Counted from the first letter of the stretch, positions 42,999 through 52,223 are shown. The stretch is DNA of 64,000 nt from an uncultured Oscillospiraceae bacterium (GCA_910588045.1 CAJUPS010000009.1:1-64000); one strand, 5' to 3'. The notes: generated from the letters alone by a model not told the origin. A program made the numbers and translations.

Positions 42999-44150
42999 TC
43001 AGCTCAGACGGGTGATGGACAGGGTCGCACCGGCAGAGCCGGGCAGCAGGGTGATCGTGGAGATGACGCCGAACATTTGCAGAGACACCGTGTCCCCGGC
43101 GTTCAGATCCCATAGGATCTCATTGGAAAAATGGCTCAGGGGCACCGAAGGCGCTACGGTGGAGACCGTGATGGGCGCGTCGTTGATGAGCAGGCGGGTG
43201 CGGCTGGCCAGGGTCGTGGTGATATTGACGTTGTAGGAGAGCAGATAGCGTCCGGCGGTGTTTACCGTGAACACCGTGTTGGCCCCATTGACGGTGATGT
43301 CCGGGGACAGCAGCTGACTATCCGGCAGGGGAAGCAAGGTGCCCCCTGCGACCACGCCCAGCGTCATGCCGCTGGTATTGGCGGCAAAGGCAGAGGTGGC
43401 GGTGACGTTGGGACCTGCGGGTCCGGTGGGACCGGTCGCACCGGTGGCCCCCGCGGGACCGGTTGCGCCGGTGGCACCCGTGGCGCCGGTTGCACCCGCA
43501 GCACCGGCGGGTCCGGTGGCCCCGGTGGCACCCGTGGCGCCGGTTGCACCCGCAGCACCGGCGGGTCCGGTGGCCCCGGTGGCTCCGTCAGCGCCCGCCG
43601 CTCCGGCGGGGCCGGTTGCGCCGGTGGCACCTGCTGCGCCGGTGGCGCCCGTCGGGCCAACTGGGCCGACAGCGCCGTCCGCGCCCGCTGCGCCGGTGGG
43701 TCCGGTGGCCCCTGCCGCGCCCGCCGTGCCGTCCGCGCCGGTGGGTCCGGTGGGACCCGTGGGCCCGGTGGCACCCGTGGGACCGGTGGCACCGGTCGCG
43801 CCTGCCGGTCCGCCTGCGGGACCGGTGGCCCCAGTGGGACCGGTGGGGCCGGTGGGACCCTGCATGGGAGAGGCCGTCAGCGCCCCCTGCATCTTCGCTT
43901 TCAGGAAGAGCTGGTTCTGTGCGGCGGTCTCCAGCATACTGCGGACGCTCTCGTTGGCGGCCAGCACGTCGTTGACCGTGGCGGGAGGACCGCTGAGACC
44001 GGGCAGAGTCCCCAGAATATATTGAAGCTTTTCCCCCTCGGCGTTGAGGATATGGCTCAGTCCGAGCTCCTCCATGGCAATGGAGGAGAGGATCTGATTG
44101 ACTGCGTCTTCCCGCTCAATGGGCGGGTTGGCCGCTGGAAAGCTGGGCAA
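42999..44150 (-). CDS. collagen-like protein 2 (BclA-like)
   Basis: This 383-residue protein shares the N-terminal domain ([21 protein letters not shown]), a collagen stalk of roughly 50 GXY triplets (about 97-250, largely GAT and GPT) and a C-terminal C1q-like head with [16 protein letters not shown]. In this sequence the frame opens at a TTG (44150), 17 nt from the GGAG ribosome site. The well-placed ATG at 44157 is one base out of frame because of a run of four A (44149-44152, plus strand). Removing one A would give MSLPSFP, like its paralogues. Stalk DNA contains a tandem 60-bp duplication near 43.46-43.58 kb. Confidence 0.85.
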   Translation of the reverse strand: MPSFPAANPPIEREDAVNQILSSIAMEELGLSHILNAEGEKLQYILGTLPGLSGPPATVNDVLAANESVRSMLETAAQNQLFLKAKMQGALTASPMQGPTGPTGPTGATGPAGGPAGATGATGPTGATGPTGPTGPTGADGTAGAAGATGPTGAAGADGAVGPVGPTGATGAAGATGATGPAGAAGADGATGATGPAGAAGATGATGATGATGPAGAAGATGATGATGATGPAGATGATGPTGPAGPNVTATSAFAANTSGMTLGVVAGGTLLPLPDSQLLSPDITVNGANTVFTVNTAGRYLLSYNVNITTTLASRTRLLINDAPITVSTVAPSVPLSHFSNEILWDLNAGDTVSLQMFGVISTITLLPGSAGATLSITRLS

Positions 44151-44390
44151 AAGACATAAGAGAAGATCTCCTTTCAGAAAAGAGGCGCACGCGGAAGGTG
44201 CGCCGACAGACTGCGGCGGAAGAGGAGGGCTTTGCAGAGCTGCGTCCGGGATAGTCTATGCGTCCGCCGCCGGGAGCGTTCCTGCTGGAACGGAGACGCC
44301 CCGGCCGTCATAGAGTAGAACAGCGGCATGGATCCCCTGCCGCGCATTCCCGTTCCGGCACGGCCCGGAACGCGTTATGGAGTTTTGAAT
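44151..44390. other. divergent intergenic region of the collagen/proline-rich genes
   Basis: About 240 bases between the two divergent start regions. On the minus side AAAGGAG lies before ATG 44157. I could not pick a confident -10/-35 pair on either strand; sporulation sigma factors (SigE/SigK) rather than SigA may act here, but this was not verified. Confidence 0.35.
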
Positions 44391-45278
44391 ATGTCTATGC
44401 CTTCCTTTCCTCCCAATGGGGCGGATATGACACGGGAGGAGGCTCTGACCATGATTATTGCGTCCATCGCCATGGAGGAGCTCGCCTTGAGCCACATCCT
44501 CAACGCCGAGGGTGAGAAACTGCAATATATCTTGGGGACTTTGCCGGGCACAAGTCCCTGTGCCTGCCCGCGGGATGTGCTGACCGTCAACAAAAGCGTG
44601 ACCGCTCTTGTCGAAGCGGTCACGCAGAACCAGATGCTGCTGAAAAACAAACTGAGCCAGGTACTGGAGTTCTGTCCGCTGCCCCCGGCAGCGCCCCCGG
44701 AAGCGCCTCCGCCTTGCAGACCAGAGCCCTGTCCCCCGTCCCACCCCTGTACTTCCCCTCATCCCCCGCAGTGTCCGCCGACGCCGCCACCCCCGCCGCC
44801 TCCTCTGCCCCCGCTGCCCCCTCCGGCTCACCACCCGCGGCCCTGCGAGGGCAGCACTCTCCAGCTGACAATCCCGCGGGAGGGGACGCTGTGGAATCCG
44901 GGCTGCCGCCTGACCTGGAAGAGGCGGGTTCGGTTGGGAAAATCCATTCGCTGGAGCGAGTGCGCTCCCGCCGAGATCTATCTGAGTCCGAGAAAAAGGT
45001 GCGCCGTCCGGTGCACGCTGAATGTCCGCGCCGCGACACCGGCGAAAGGGACCGGAACCATTTTCCTCCGGCAGTCGCCCTGCGGTATGTTTACCGACGC
45101 CCTGCCGCTGCGCTTCCCGATGGAGCACCTGACCCACGGCTCCCAGTCCTTGCAGCTGGCCTCGGTGCTGCATCCCTGTTCAAACTGTGAATGTGAGACG
45201 TGCCTGTTTCTGGTGCTGGATGCTAAAAGCGCCTTATGGGTGGAGGGCGCTGAGATGAATGTGATAGAGCTGCCGTGA
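44391..45278 (+). CDS. proline-rich relative of the collagen-like proteins
   Basis: This 295-residue protein has the same N-terminal domain as the two collagen-like proteins ([31 protein letters not shown], then a helical LVEAVTQNQMLLKNKLSQVL). In place of GXY triplets it has a Pro/Cys-rich stalk (about 96-150) and then a different C-terminal domain with several Cys residues (CGMFTDALPLRFP, CSNCECETCLFLVL). The ATG at 44391 has GGAG 8 nt upstream and matches the paralogue start MSMP. It is transcribed divergently from the collagen operon. Probably a partner in the same surface layer. Confidence 0.8.
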   Translation: MSMPSFPPNGADMTREEALTMIIASIAMEELALSHILNAEGEKLQYILGTLPGTSPCACPRDVLTVNKSVTALVEAVTQNQMLLKNKLSQVLEFCPLPPAAPPEAPPPCRPEPCPPSHPCTSPHPPQCPPTPPPPPPPLPPLPPPAHHPRPCEGSTLQLTIPREGTLWNPGCRLTWKRRVRLGKSIRWSECAPAEIYLSPRKRCAVRCTLNVRAATPAKGTGTIFLRQSPCGMFTDALPLRFPMEHLTHGSQSLQLASVLHPCSNCECETCLFLVLDAKSALWVEGAEMNVIELP

Positions 45279-45334
45279 TGGCGTACCTAAATCCATTTTC
45301 CCCGGATTCTGAGGCAAACGGTCCCTATGCACCA

Positions 45335-45412
45335 CGGGGGATACGGGCAAAGAATGACCCCACTTGATCCGAACAGCCGACAAAATCTTGTTCAGATCGG
45401 GTAGGGTCATTC
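45335..45412. terminator. hairpin between convergent genes
   Basis: AATGACCC..CTTGATCCGAACA pairs imperfectly with TGTTCAGATCGGGTAGGGTCATT, forming a long interrupted stem between the proline-rich gene and the ABC ATPase remnant. Confidence 0.45.
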
Positions 45413-45452
45413 CCTGTCCTTCCGGTCCGAGAAGCGGCGGTCAATGCAGGTT

Positions 45453-46120
45453 CTAAAACCGCACCAACTTCCGCTTCTCCAGCCGGTAGACCACGTCCGC
45501 CTTCTCGGAGAAATCCACGGAGTGGGTCACCGCGATGACGCACTTGCCCTCCCGGGCCAACTCCTGGAAGATCCCCATGATCCCCGCCGCGGTGTTCTCA
45601 TCCAGGTTGCCGGTAGGCTCGTCCGCCAGGATCACGTCCGCCTGGGTGGACAGCGCCCGGGCGATGGCCACCCGCTGCTGCTCGCCGCCGGAGAGCCGGT
45701 TCACGTTCCGGTGCATCTGCTCCCGGGTGAGCCCCATGCGCCCCAGCAGTTCCTCCACCCGCTCCCTCCGGTTGGGGATGTCGTTTTTTGTGACCTCCAT
45801 GGCCGTCATCACGTTCTGAAAGGGCGTCAGGTAGGTGAGCAGGTTGTACGCCTGGAAGACAAATCCCACGTTCCGGTTCCGGTACTCGCTGTACCCGATC
45901 TCCCGGATGTCCCTGCCCCGGTACAAAATCTCGCCACTCTGGGGCGCCTCCAGCGCCCCCGCTAGGGTCAGCGTGGTCGTCTTCCTGAGCCGGAGGGGCC
46001 CACGATGGCGTACAGCTTCCCCTCCTCAAACTCCGCGTCGGCGTTCTCCAGGATGGCCACCGTCTCCACCGGGGTCACGTAGGAATAAGAGACGTTCTTC
46101 AACTGCAAAATCGATTCCAT
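45453..46120 (-). pseudogene. ABC exporter ATPase (MacB/LolD type), frameshifted in Walker A
   Basis: From the ATG at 46120 (GGAG upstream) the frame reads MESILQLKNVSYSYVTPVE to GPSGSG, then RRPR and a stop. One base is missing near 45984: restoring it gives GPSGSGKTTTLTLAGALE and joins the rest, with [17 protein letters not shown], signature [15 protein letters not shown], Walker [13 protein letters not shown] and VTHSVDF, ending at 45453. As read, the protein lacks a nucleotide-binding loop. It is the last gene of the tandem permease operon. Either a fresh loss-of-function mutation or an indel error. Confidence 0.85.
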
Positions 46121-46135
46121 CGTTTTTTCTCCTCT

Positions 46136-47368
46136 CTATTCGACCGCCATCAGGATCTTCCTGGGGCGGCAGCGCAGCACCTTACCCGCCGAGACCACCG
46201 CAGACAGCGCCGCCAGCAGCAGCGACACGCCGTAGAGAGCCAGCACGCGGCCCGCCTCCACCGATGCCGCCTCCCGCAGTCCCACCGCCTCGCCGATCAT
46301 CGGGATCAGCGCCCGCACCGGCAGGATGGACAGCGTTACCGCCGCCAGAATCGGGACAAGCAGCTCTAAAAGCAGCTGCAAAATGATTTTCCACTTCCGC
46401 TCTCCCATGGCGACCAGTATGCCCATCTCATGCTCCCGGGCGTGCATGGACAGCAGCGTCACCAGCACCAGGATCACCGCGCCCATGACCAGCACGGCGA
46501 TGACCATCACCGCCGCCGCGCCCTGTACGCTGCTCAGGGGGCCCGCCAATGACCGGTACTCCGTGTCCCGGATGAAGCAGACCGCCTCCTCCTCGATGGG
46601 CTTGAAATAACCTTTGATCCGTTCCACGTACTCATCCGCCTTGGTGGGGTCCTCCAGCGTGAGCACGCCCTGGTAGACCATCTCCCTCCCCAATAGAGTA
46701 AAGGCATCGGCGGCATTGATGTAAATCTTGTTTTCCGGCTGCTGGGAGGCGGCCATGTTGAAATCGGCGGCGTCCTCCGTGGTGAAGATGCCCGCGATCT
46801 TGACCTCCACCACATCCTCCACAAAGCGGGAGCGGAGGGTGATGCTGTCGCCGATGTCCAGGCCGTTGTGTTCCGCCAGCGTGGCGTGGATCAGGGCAAC
46901 GCCCTTATCCGACTTGGTGATATGCCGTCCGGCGGATAGGACGGACGTCCCGTCGATGAAAGCCTCCGCCGCGGCTGTGTTCCCCTCTCCGGCCAACAGA
47001 ACGGTGGGAGAGGTTTCGGCGTAGAGCTCACTCTGCTCCTCGCTCCAGATCGGGTCGAAATCCACGTGCCGGGCCTCCACCTCCGAGGAATATTCTACGC
47101 TGGAAATGCCTGTGAGGCCGGAGGCGATCTCCACCGTGCTCAGGGTCAGACCGTTGACGCCGTAGTCGGCGTAATAGGGCATCACGTTGGAGATCACGAT
47201 CTCCGCGCCCACGTCCTGCTGGATCTGCTGGACGGACTGTCGGCTGGCGCTCTGGATGCACAGTCCCGCCAGTACTAGCGTCCCCAGGACGAAAAACATC
47301 AGAAGCATCAGCAGGGTGTTCTTTTTGCGGTACAATAGGCTGTACCACGCACGTTTGAGAAAATTCAT
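46136..47368 (-). CDS. FtsX/MacB-type ABC transporter permease
   Basis: This 410-residue permease has one N-terminal helix (about 17-38), a large extracytoplasmic domain (about 45-280) and three C-terminal helices with the FtsX-type VTLLSMHAREHEMGILVAMGERKWKIILQLLLE. This topology is shared by MacB/LolC-type exporters and peptide resistance systems. It starts MNFLKRAWYSLLYRKKNTLLML. It lies 15 nt upstream of the ATPase remnant and follows three longer paralogues. Its extracellular domain is distinct from theirs. Confidence 0.88.
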   Translation of the reverse strand: MNFLKRAWYSLLYRKKNTLLMLLMFFVLGTLVLAGLCIQSASRQSVQQIQQDVGAEIVISNVMPYYADYGVNGLTLSTVEIASGLTGISSVEYSSEVEARHVDFDPIWSEEQSELYAETSPTVLLAGEGNTAAAEAFIDGTSVLSAGRHITKSDKGVALIHATLAEHNGLDIGDSITLRSRFVEDVVEVKIAGIFTTEDAADFNMAASQQPENKIYINAADAFTLLGREMVYQGVLTLEDPTKADEYVERIKGYFKPIEEEAVCFIRDTEYRSLAGPLSSVQGAAAVMVIAVLVMGAVILVLVTLLSMHAREHEMGILVAMGERKWKIILQLLLELLVPILAAVTLSILPVRALIPMIGEAVGLREAASVEAGRVLALYGVSLLLAALSAVVSAGKVLRCRPRKILMAVE

Positions 47369-47372
47369 TCGT

Positions 47373-48965
47373 TCACTCCCTCCTTGTCAGTATTTTTGCG
47401 GGCTTCACCCGCAGGACGGACAGCAGCTGTATGAGCAGGATCAGCACCACCATTCCGAAATCCAACGCGAAGTACGCCCCGTAGACCTCCGGTCCGGCCT
47501 TATACGGCACGGAATCGATCACCACAAGGTTCTGGGAGCTGCGATGCCGGAACGTCTCCTCGATCATGATTCCGTCAGGGTATACGTCATACCAGAAATG
47601 CTTATCCTTGAGACCGGCGCGCAGATCCGTCTGTTCCTCCCGCGACTGGATGGAGAGCAGATTGCTGGAATACTCCTCCGCCAGCGGGACCACCACCTGC
47701 GTTCCAAGGACAGCGCCCAGGATCGCCGCCAGCAGCAGCGGCGCGAAGACCTCCACAAAGATCTGGCCTATCACCTTCCGCTTCGGCTCGCCCATGGCCA
47801 GCAGGACACCGAACTCCCGCTTCCGTCCCCGCAGAGAGAGGACAACCACCAGACCCAGCACCGCCGCGCTGCCCACCAGCACCACCGCCAGGAAGATCCC
47901 CAGCAGATTCCGCACCGATTCCGTCGGGACGGCCACCGCGTCATACCATGCGTTATCCAGATACAAGTCGTAGTAGCGGTCTCCCCCGGCAAACCGGTCG
48001 TAGCGCTCGTGGATCACATCATCATCCTCGTAAATGTACGTCCCGTCCTCCAGCACGCCTCCATAACGGGATACCGAATCGGTCACGGTCTCAATGGTGA
48101 GCTTTTCCTGCGTCTCCTGGAGAAAAGCGTCCATGTCGTCCGGCGATTTCAGATAGACGGTCAAGTCCTGAAGACATACCTCAGGGCGATACATGTTTGA
48201 CAGCACCTTGGTTGCTTCATAGGAGGAAATGACCACATTGTAGGGATCATAAAAAAACAGAGCTATATCGTATCCCCCTTCCTGCGCGTCGGGCACATCC
48301 ATCAGGCCGCAGATGGTCAGGGTGGCATACTGAATATCATCCTCCGATTCGTAAAAGAGCGTTCGTGAGTAGTTGTTGCTGGAAAAGGACATCTGATCTC
48401 CAATCTTGAGACCGTTGCGCTCCGCCAGCTTTTTGGAAATGATCACGGCGTCCGTGTCCTCCGCTGTGAAGTGCCGTCCCTCGACCAGCGAAAAGCCATA
48501 CGCGGTAAACGCTTCAAACCTCTCGGACTGGGTCACGGGGATCATCGTGCAGTCGCCCGCATATCCGAAAATAATACCCTGTTCGGCCTCATCCATCATC
48601 CTTTCATATGATTTCCGGTTAGAATCCCGCACATATGGAAGCAGATCGCCCTCAAAATCGGCATATCCAATATAACCCAGTTTGTTATAGGACTCCACAT
48701 AAGGACTGTCGATAAATGCCTGGGCGTCCTCCTCCTGGACGCTGCAATACTTGAGCGATCCACGCAGGGAGATGTCCCAAACGTTGCTCCGAAGCGTCAC
48801 CGCACAGCCCAAGGATTTTTGCAGAAGGTCCACCTGTGCGCTCATGGAGAGATATACCAGAAGGATCCCCAACGTCAGGGCAAAAAGCAGGGTGTAGGCG
48901 ATGGTCAGGGCGATATTCTGCCCCTTGCGGTACTTCATGCTGTAGAAAGCGCGTTTCAGAAACAT
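47373..48965 (-). CDS. tandem FtsX-type permease paralogue A
   Basis: This 530-residue permease is one of three tandem paralogues. It begins MFLKRAFYSMKYRKGQNIAL and has a first helix at about 17-40, then a large external domain (about 45-330). Three C-terminal helices carry VVLSLRGRKREFGVLLAMGEPKRKVIGQIFVE. It ends in LLSVLRVKPAKILTRRE. Terminal segments are nearly identical among the paralogues while the external domain differs (CSVQEEDAQAFIDSPYVESYNKLGY here). The gap to its neighbours is 4 nt on each side. Confidence 0.88.
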   Translation of the reverse strand: MFLKRAFYSMKYRKGQNIALTIAYTLLFALTLGILLVYLSMSAQVDLLQKSLGCAVTLRSNVWDISLRGSLKYCSVQEEDAQAFIDSPYVESYNKLGYIGYADFEGDLLPYVRDSNRKSYERMMDEAEQGIIFGYAGDCTMIPVTQSERFEAFTAYGFSLVEGRHFTAEDTDAVIISKKLAERNGLKIGDQMSFSSNNYSRTLFYESEDDIQYATLTICGLMDVPDAQEGGYDIALFFYDPYNVVISSYEATKVLSNMYRPEVCLQDLTVYLKSPDDMDAFLQETQEKLTIETVTDSVSRYGGVLEDGTYIYEDDDVIHERYDRFAGGDRYYDLYLDNAWYDAVAVPTESVRNLLGIFLAVVLVGSAAVLGLVVVLSLRGRKREFGVLLAMGEPKRKVIGQIFVEVFAPLLLAAILGAVLGTQVVVPLAEEYSSNLLSIQSREEQTDLRAGLKDKHFWYDVYPDGIMIEETFRHRSSQNLVVIDSVPYKAGPEVYGAYFALDFGMVVLILLIQLLSVLRVKPAKILTRRE

Positions 48966-48969
48966 GGTC

Positions 48970-50532
48970 TCACTCCCTCCCCGTTAAGATTTTTGCGGGC
49001 TTCACCCGCAGGACGGACAGCATTTGTATGAGCAGGATCAGCACTACCATTCCGAAATCCAGTCCGAAGTAAGCGCTGTACACCTCCGGCCCGGCGGCGT
49101 AGGGCGCAGAGTCCACCATTGCAATCGTTTTCGGGCTGCGGGCATAGAGGTAGTTGGACATCCGCTTCATATCGTGCATAAAATCTTCATTCAGATCCTT
49201 CATATCGGACTGCCAATCCGTCTGTTCTTCTCGGGACTGTACAGAAAGCAGGGAACTGGCGTAATCCTCCGCCAGAGGAACAAACACCTGGGTTCCAAGA
49301 ACCATACCGATCACGGCGGCTAACAGCAGCGGCAGAAAGACCTCCGCAAAAACCTGTCCGATGATCTTTCTCTTTGCTTCGCCCATAGCCAGCAGGATAC
49401 CGAACTCCCGCTTCCGTCCTCGCAGGGAGAGGACAACCACCAGGCCCAGCACAACGGCGCTTCCCACCAAAACCACCGCCAGAAAAGCGCCCACCATGTT
49501 CCGCACAGATTCAACGGGTTTTGCTACCGTCTCATACCACTCATCATCCAGATATAATGTGTAGAAGGGCGATTCATCATACCGGGCCTCCAGCGCCTTT
49601 CGCTCCTCCGCGGTCATAAGCTCCCGCCCGTAACCCGACTGAGAACCGGCAACGCGCTCAATGGTCAATTTTTCCTGCGTCTCCTCCAGAAAAGCGTCCA
49701 TATCGGAGGGCGATTTCAGGTATACGGTCACCCATGCGGCAGAGGGCTGCTTTGTTCGCCAGTTGCATACACCGGACGTCGCGTCATAGGCTGAAATCAC
49801 CAGATTAGCCGGGTCTTCATGTATCAACTCATTGTCATATCCCATTTCCCCGGCCTGGGGCGATTCAAATAAACCGGAAATCGTCAGCGTAGCATACTGA
49901 ATATCATCTTCACTCTCAAGTACCTCTTGCTTTATTAGATTTCCAGTGGAAAATGTGATCTGGTCGCCAACCTTCAGCCCGTTCCGCTGGGCAAGCTCCA
50001 CGGAGATCAAAACAACATTTCCATCCTCTGGCGTAAAATGTCTTCCCTCCACCAGCTTAAAGCCATATATGGTAAACGCATCATAATATCGAGAATTGGA
50101 GACGGGGACCATCGTACAATCTCCACGATAACCCCGTGTGTACTTGTAGCCGGGCGTATGATTTTCTACCGCATACTCATAAAAGCCTCTGTTGCTGTCC
50201 CGGACCACCGGCAGAACGTCATTTTCCAGATCCATATCGGCGGTACTTGCTACATAATTATAAGTTTCAACGTATGGACTGTCCACAAAAGCAGCGGCGT
50301 CGTCCGGGTGAACGCTGCGGCCTCCCCAGCTGTTCTGCACGTAAAACTCCATTCCCCGCATAGTTACTGCACCGCCCAGGGACTTTTGCAGATAGTCCAC
50401 CTGACTGCTCATGGACAGGTACACCAGCAGAATCCCCAGAGTCAGGGCAAAGAGCAGGGTATAGGCGACCGTCAGGGCGATATTCTGCCCCTTGCGGTAC
50501 TTCATGCTGTAGAAAGCGCGTTTCAGAAACAT
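48970..50532 (-). CDS. tandem FtsX-type permease paralogue B
   Basis: This 520-residue permease has the same start (MFLKRAFYSMKYRKGQNIAL) and end (KPAKILTGRE) as its neighbours. Its external domain differs in sequence and loop length, for example NSWGGRSVHPDDAAAFVDSPY and YKYTRGYRGDCTMVP. The membrane topology is 1 + 3 helices with the large domain between them. FtsX-type transport domain at about 350-380. It may form a heteromeric exporter with its paralogues, or each may recognise a different ligand. Confidence 0.88.
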   Translation of the reverse strand: MFLKRAFYSMKYRKGQNIALTVAYTLLFALTLGILLVYLSMSSQVDYLQKSLGGAVTMRGMEFYVQNSWGGRSVHPDDAAAFVDSPYVETYNYVASTADMDLENDVLPVVRDSNRGFYEYAVENHTPGYKYTRGYRGDCTMVPVSNSRYYDAFTIYGFKLVEGRHFTPEDGNVVLISVELAQRNGLKVGDQITFSTGNLIKQEVLESEDDIQYATLTISGLFESPQAGEMGYDNELIHEDPANLVISAYDATSGVCNWRTKQPSAAWVTVYLKSPSDMDAFLEETQEKLTIERVAGSQSGYGRELMTAEERKALEARYDESPFYTLYLDDEWYETVAKPVESVRNMVGAFLAVVLVGSAVVLGLVVVLSLRGRKREFGILLAMGEAKRKIIGQVFAEVFLPLLLAAVIGMVLGTQVFVPLAEDYASSLLSVQSREEQTDWQSDMKDLNEDFMHDMKRMSNYLYARSPKTIAMVDSAPYAAGPEVYSAYFGLDFGMVVLILLIQMLSVLRVKPAKILTGRE

Positions 50533-50536
50533 GGTC

Positions 50537-52126
50537 TCACTCCCTCCCCGTTAAGATTTTCGCGGGCTTCACCCGCAGGACGGACAGCAGCTGCATCAGT
50601 AAGATCAAAATCACCATTCCGAAATCCAAGCCGAAGTAGGCCGCATAGACCTCCGGTCCGGCGATGTAGGATACAGAATTTACTACCGAAATAGTGCGTG
50701 GACTGCGGAAACGCAGATCGTCCGGCATATAGCGGGTCCGCTCAAAGGACCCGAAATAGAACTTGGTCAAGTTCTTGTTGCTCTCCCGCAAATCAGTCTG
50801 GTCTTCCCGGGACTGGGTGGAGAGCAAACTGCTGGAATAGTCTTCCGCCATTGGAACCAATATCTGTGTCCCCAGCAGGGTTCCCAGCACAGCGGCAATC
50901 AGCAGCGGCGCAAAGATTTCCAAGAAAATCTGCCCAATGACCTTTCGCTTTGGTTCCCCCATAGCCAGCAGGATACCGAACTCCCGCTTCCGACCCCGCA
51001 GGGAGATGACCACCACCAGCGCCAGCACTACCGCGCTGCCAATCAGCACTACCAGCAGGAAAATCCCCATCAGGTTCCGAATAGATTCCACAGGCTTGGC
51101 TACGGTTGTATACCATTCATTGTCTAAAACCAAAACATAGGAGACGTCCCCGCTGGCAAAGCGGTCATAGGCTTCCTGAAGAACTTTCAATCCTGCTGTA
51201 GATTCGGTGTCCATGCCATACCCAAAATCAGACACTGTGCTGAGAACTGCGTCAATGGAGAATTTCTGCTTTGTTTCTTCGATAAAAGCGTCCAAGTCAT
51301 CCGAAGACTTCAAATAGGCAGTCACCCACTGGAGTTTTGGCTCGGGCACATAGATATTGGTCAATGCCTTTGTGGCCTCATAGGAGGTAAGGACGATATT
51401 ATATGGGTCTGAATCAACAATCCCCACTTCATAGCCCATCTCTTGCGCATCAGGGACATCCATCAAACCACAAATAGTCAAGGGGATGTGCTGGATGTCA
51501 TCCTCTGATTCGTACCAATGCACCTGGGCAAAGTAGCTGCTGGCAATCGTCATCTGATCGCCGATTTTCAGGCCGTTGCGCTCCGCAAGCTGCTTGGAAA
51601 TGATAATGGCATCCGTATCCTCCGCAGTAAAGTGTCGGCCCTCAATCAGGGAAAAACCGTAAACCGTGAACAGATCGTATGGTTCGGACTGGGTCACAGG
51701 AACCACGAGGCAGTTACCCGCATATCCGGCCGTACGTCCGGTCCCGTTCATGGTCTGGTACTTATAGAGGTCCAGATTGCTGTCCCGCACAACTGGTTCC
51801 AGTCCGTTTTCCATCACGCACGTTTGAATATAGCCCACTTTGTTATAGGACTTTACATACGAACTGTCAACAAAGGCGTCTCCATCCTCCTGGAGTATGT
51901 CGCAATATTGGATACAGAGCTGCGGGGTGCCGTAGTTGTTGACGTTGGTCCGCATGGTGACGGCGCAGCCCAGGGACTTTTGCAGATAGTCCACCTGACT
52001 GCTCATAGACAGGTACACCAGCAGAATCCCCAAAGTCAGGGCAAAGAGCAGGGTATAGGCGACCGTCAGGGCGATATTCTGGCCCTTGCGGTACTTCATG
52101 CTGTAGAAAGCGCGTTTGAGAAACAT
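50537..52126 (-). CDS. tandem FtsX-type permease paralogue C
   Basis: This 529-residue permease is the first gene of the operon behind the PadR-controlled promoter, with AAGGAGG before its ATG. Ends match paralogues A and B; the external domain carries CIQYCDILQEDGDAFVDSSY and GTGRTAGYAGNCLVVP. The conserved transport motif reads VISLRGRKREFGILLAMGEPKRKVIGQIFLEIF. A role in exporting or sensing a peptide, lipid or antibiotic is inferred from the family and the PadR control. Confidence 0.88.
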   Translation of the reverse strand: MFLKRAFYSMKYRKGQNIALTVAYTLLFALTLGILLVYLSMSSQVDYLQKSLGCAVTMRTNVNNYGTPQLCIQYCDILQEDGDAFVDSSYVKSYNKVGYIQTCVMENGLEPVVRDSNLDLYKYQTMNGTGRTAGYAGNCLVVPVTQSEPYDLFTVYGFSLIEGRHFTAEDTDAIIISKQLAERNGLKIGDQMTIASSYFAQVHWYESEDDIQHIPLTICGLMDVPDAQEMGYEVGIVDSDPYNIVLTSYEATKALTNIYVPEPKLQWVTAYLKSSDDLDAFIEETKQKFSIDAVLSTVSDFGYGMDTESTAGLKVLQEAYDRFASGDVSYVLVLDNEWYTTVAKPVESIRNLMGIFLLVVLIGSAVVLALVVVISLRGRKREFGILLAMGEPKRKVIGQIFLEIFAPLLIAAVLGTLLGTQILVPMAEDYSSSLLSTQSREDQTDLRESNKNLTKFYFGSFERTRYMPDDLRFRSPRTISVVNSVSYIAGPEVYAAYFGLDFGMVILILLMQLLSVLRVKPAKILTGRE

Positions 52127-52163
52127 GACAAGTCCTCCTTACCGCCTATTTATCCTACTTATC

Positions 52164-52191
52164 ATAATACCGGAATTTTACTATTTGTCAA
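52164..52191 (-). promoter_or_regulatory. promoter of permease operon
   Basis: Minus strand perfect -35 TTGACA (52191-52186), 16-bp spacer, TATTAT (52169-52164). The -35 box overlaps the left operator arm. Confidence 0.7.
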
Positions 52192-52223
52192 TAAGTATTT
52201 TGGAAATGTATTTACAAATAGTA
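52179..52223. promoter_or_regulatory. probable PadR operator
   Basis: TACTATTTGT (52179-52188) and ACAAATAGTA (52214-52223) are perfect 10-bp inverted arms 25 bp apart. They lie between the divergent padR and permease genes and overlap the -35 boxes of both promoters, so a bound dimer could repress both. Confidence 0.65.

Noticed and set aside
42107..44159. Gly/Arg-rich and Ala/Pro-rich plus-strand frames, and a possible CRISPR-like repeat array
   Set aside because: The periodicity comes from GXY codons of the collagen stalks on the minus strand. The repeats are 9-18 bp and contiguous with no spacers.
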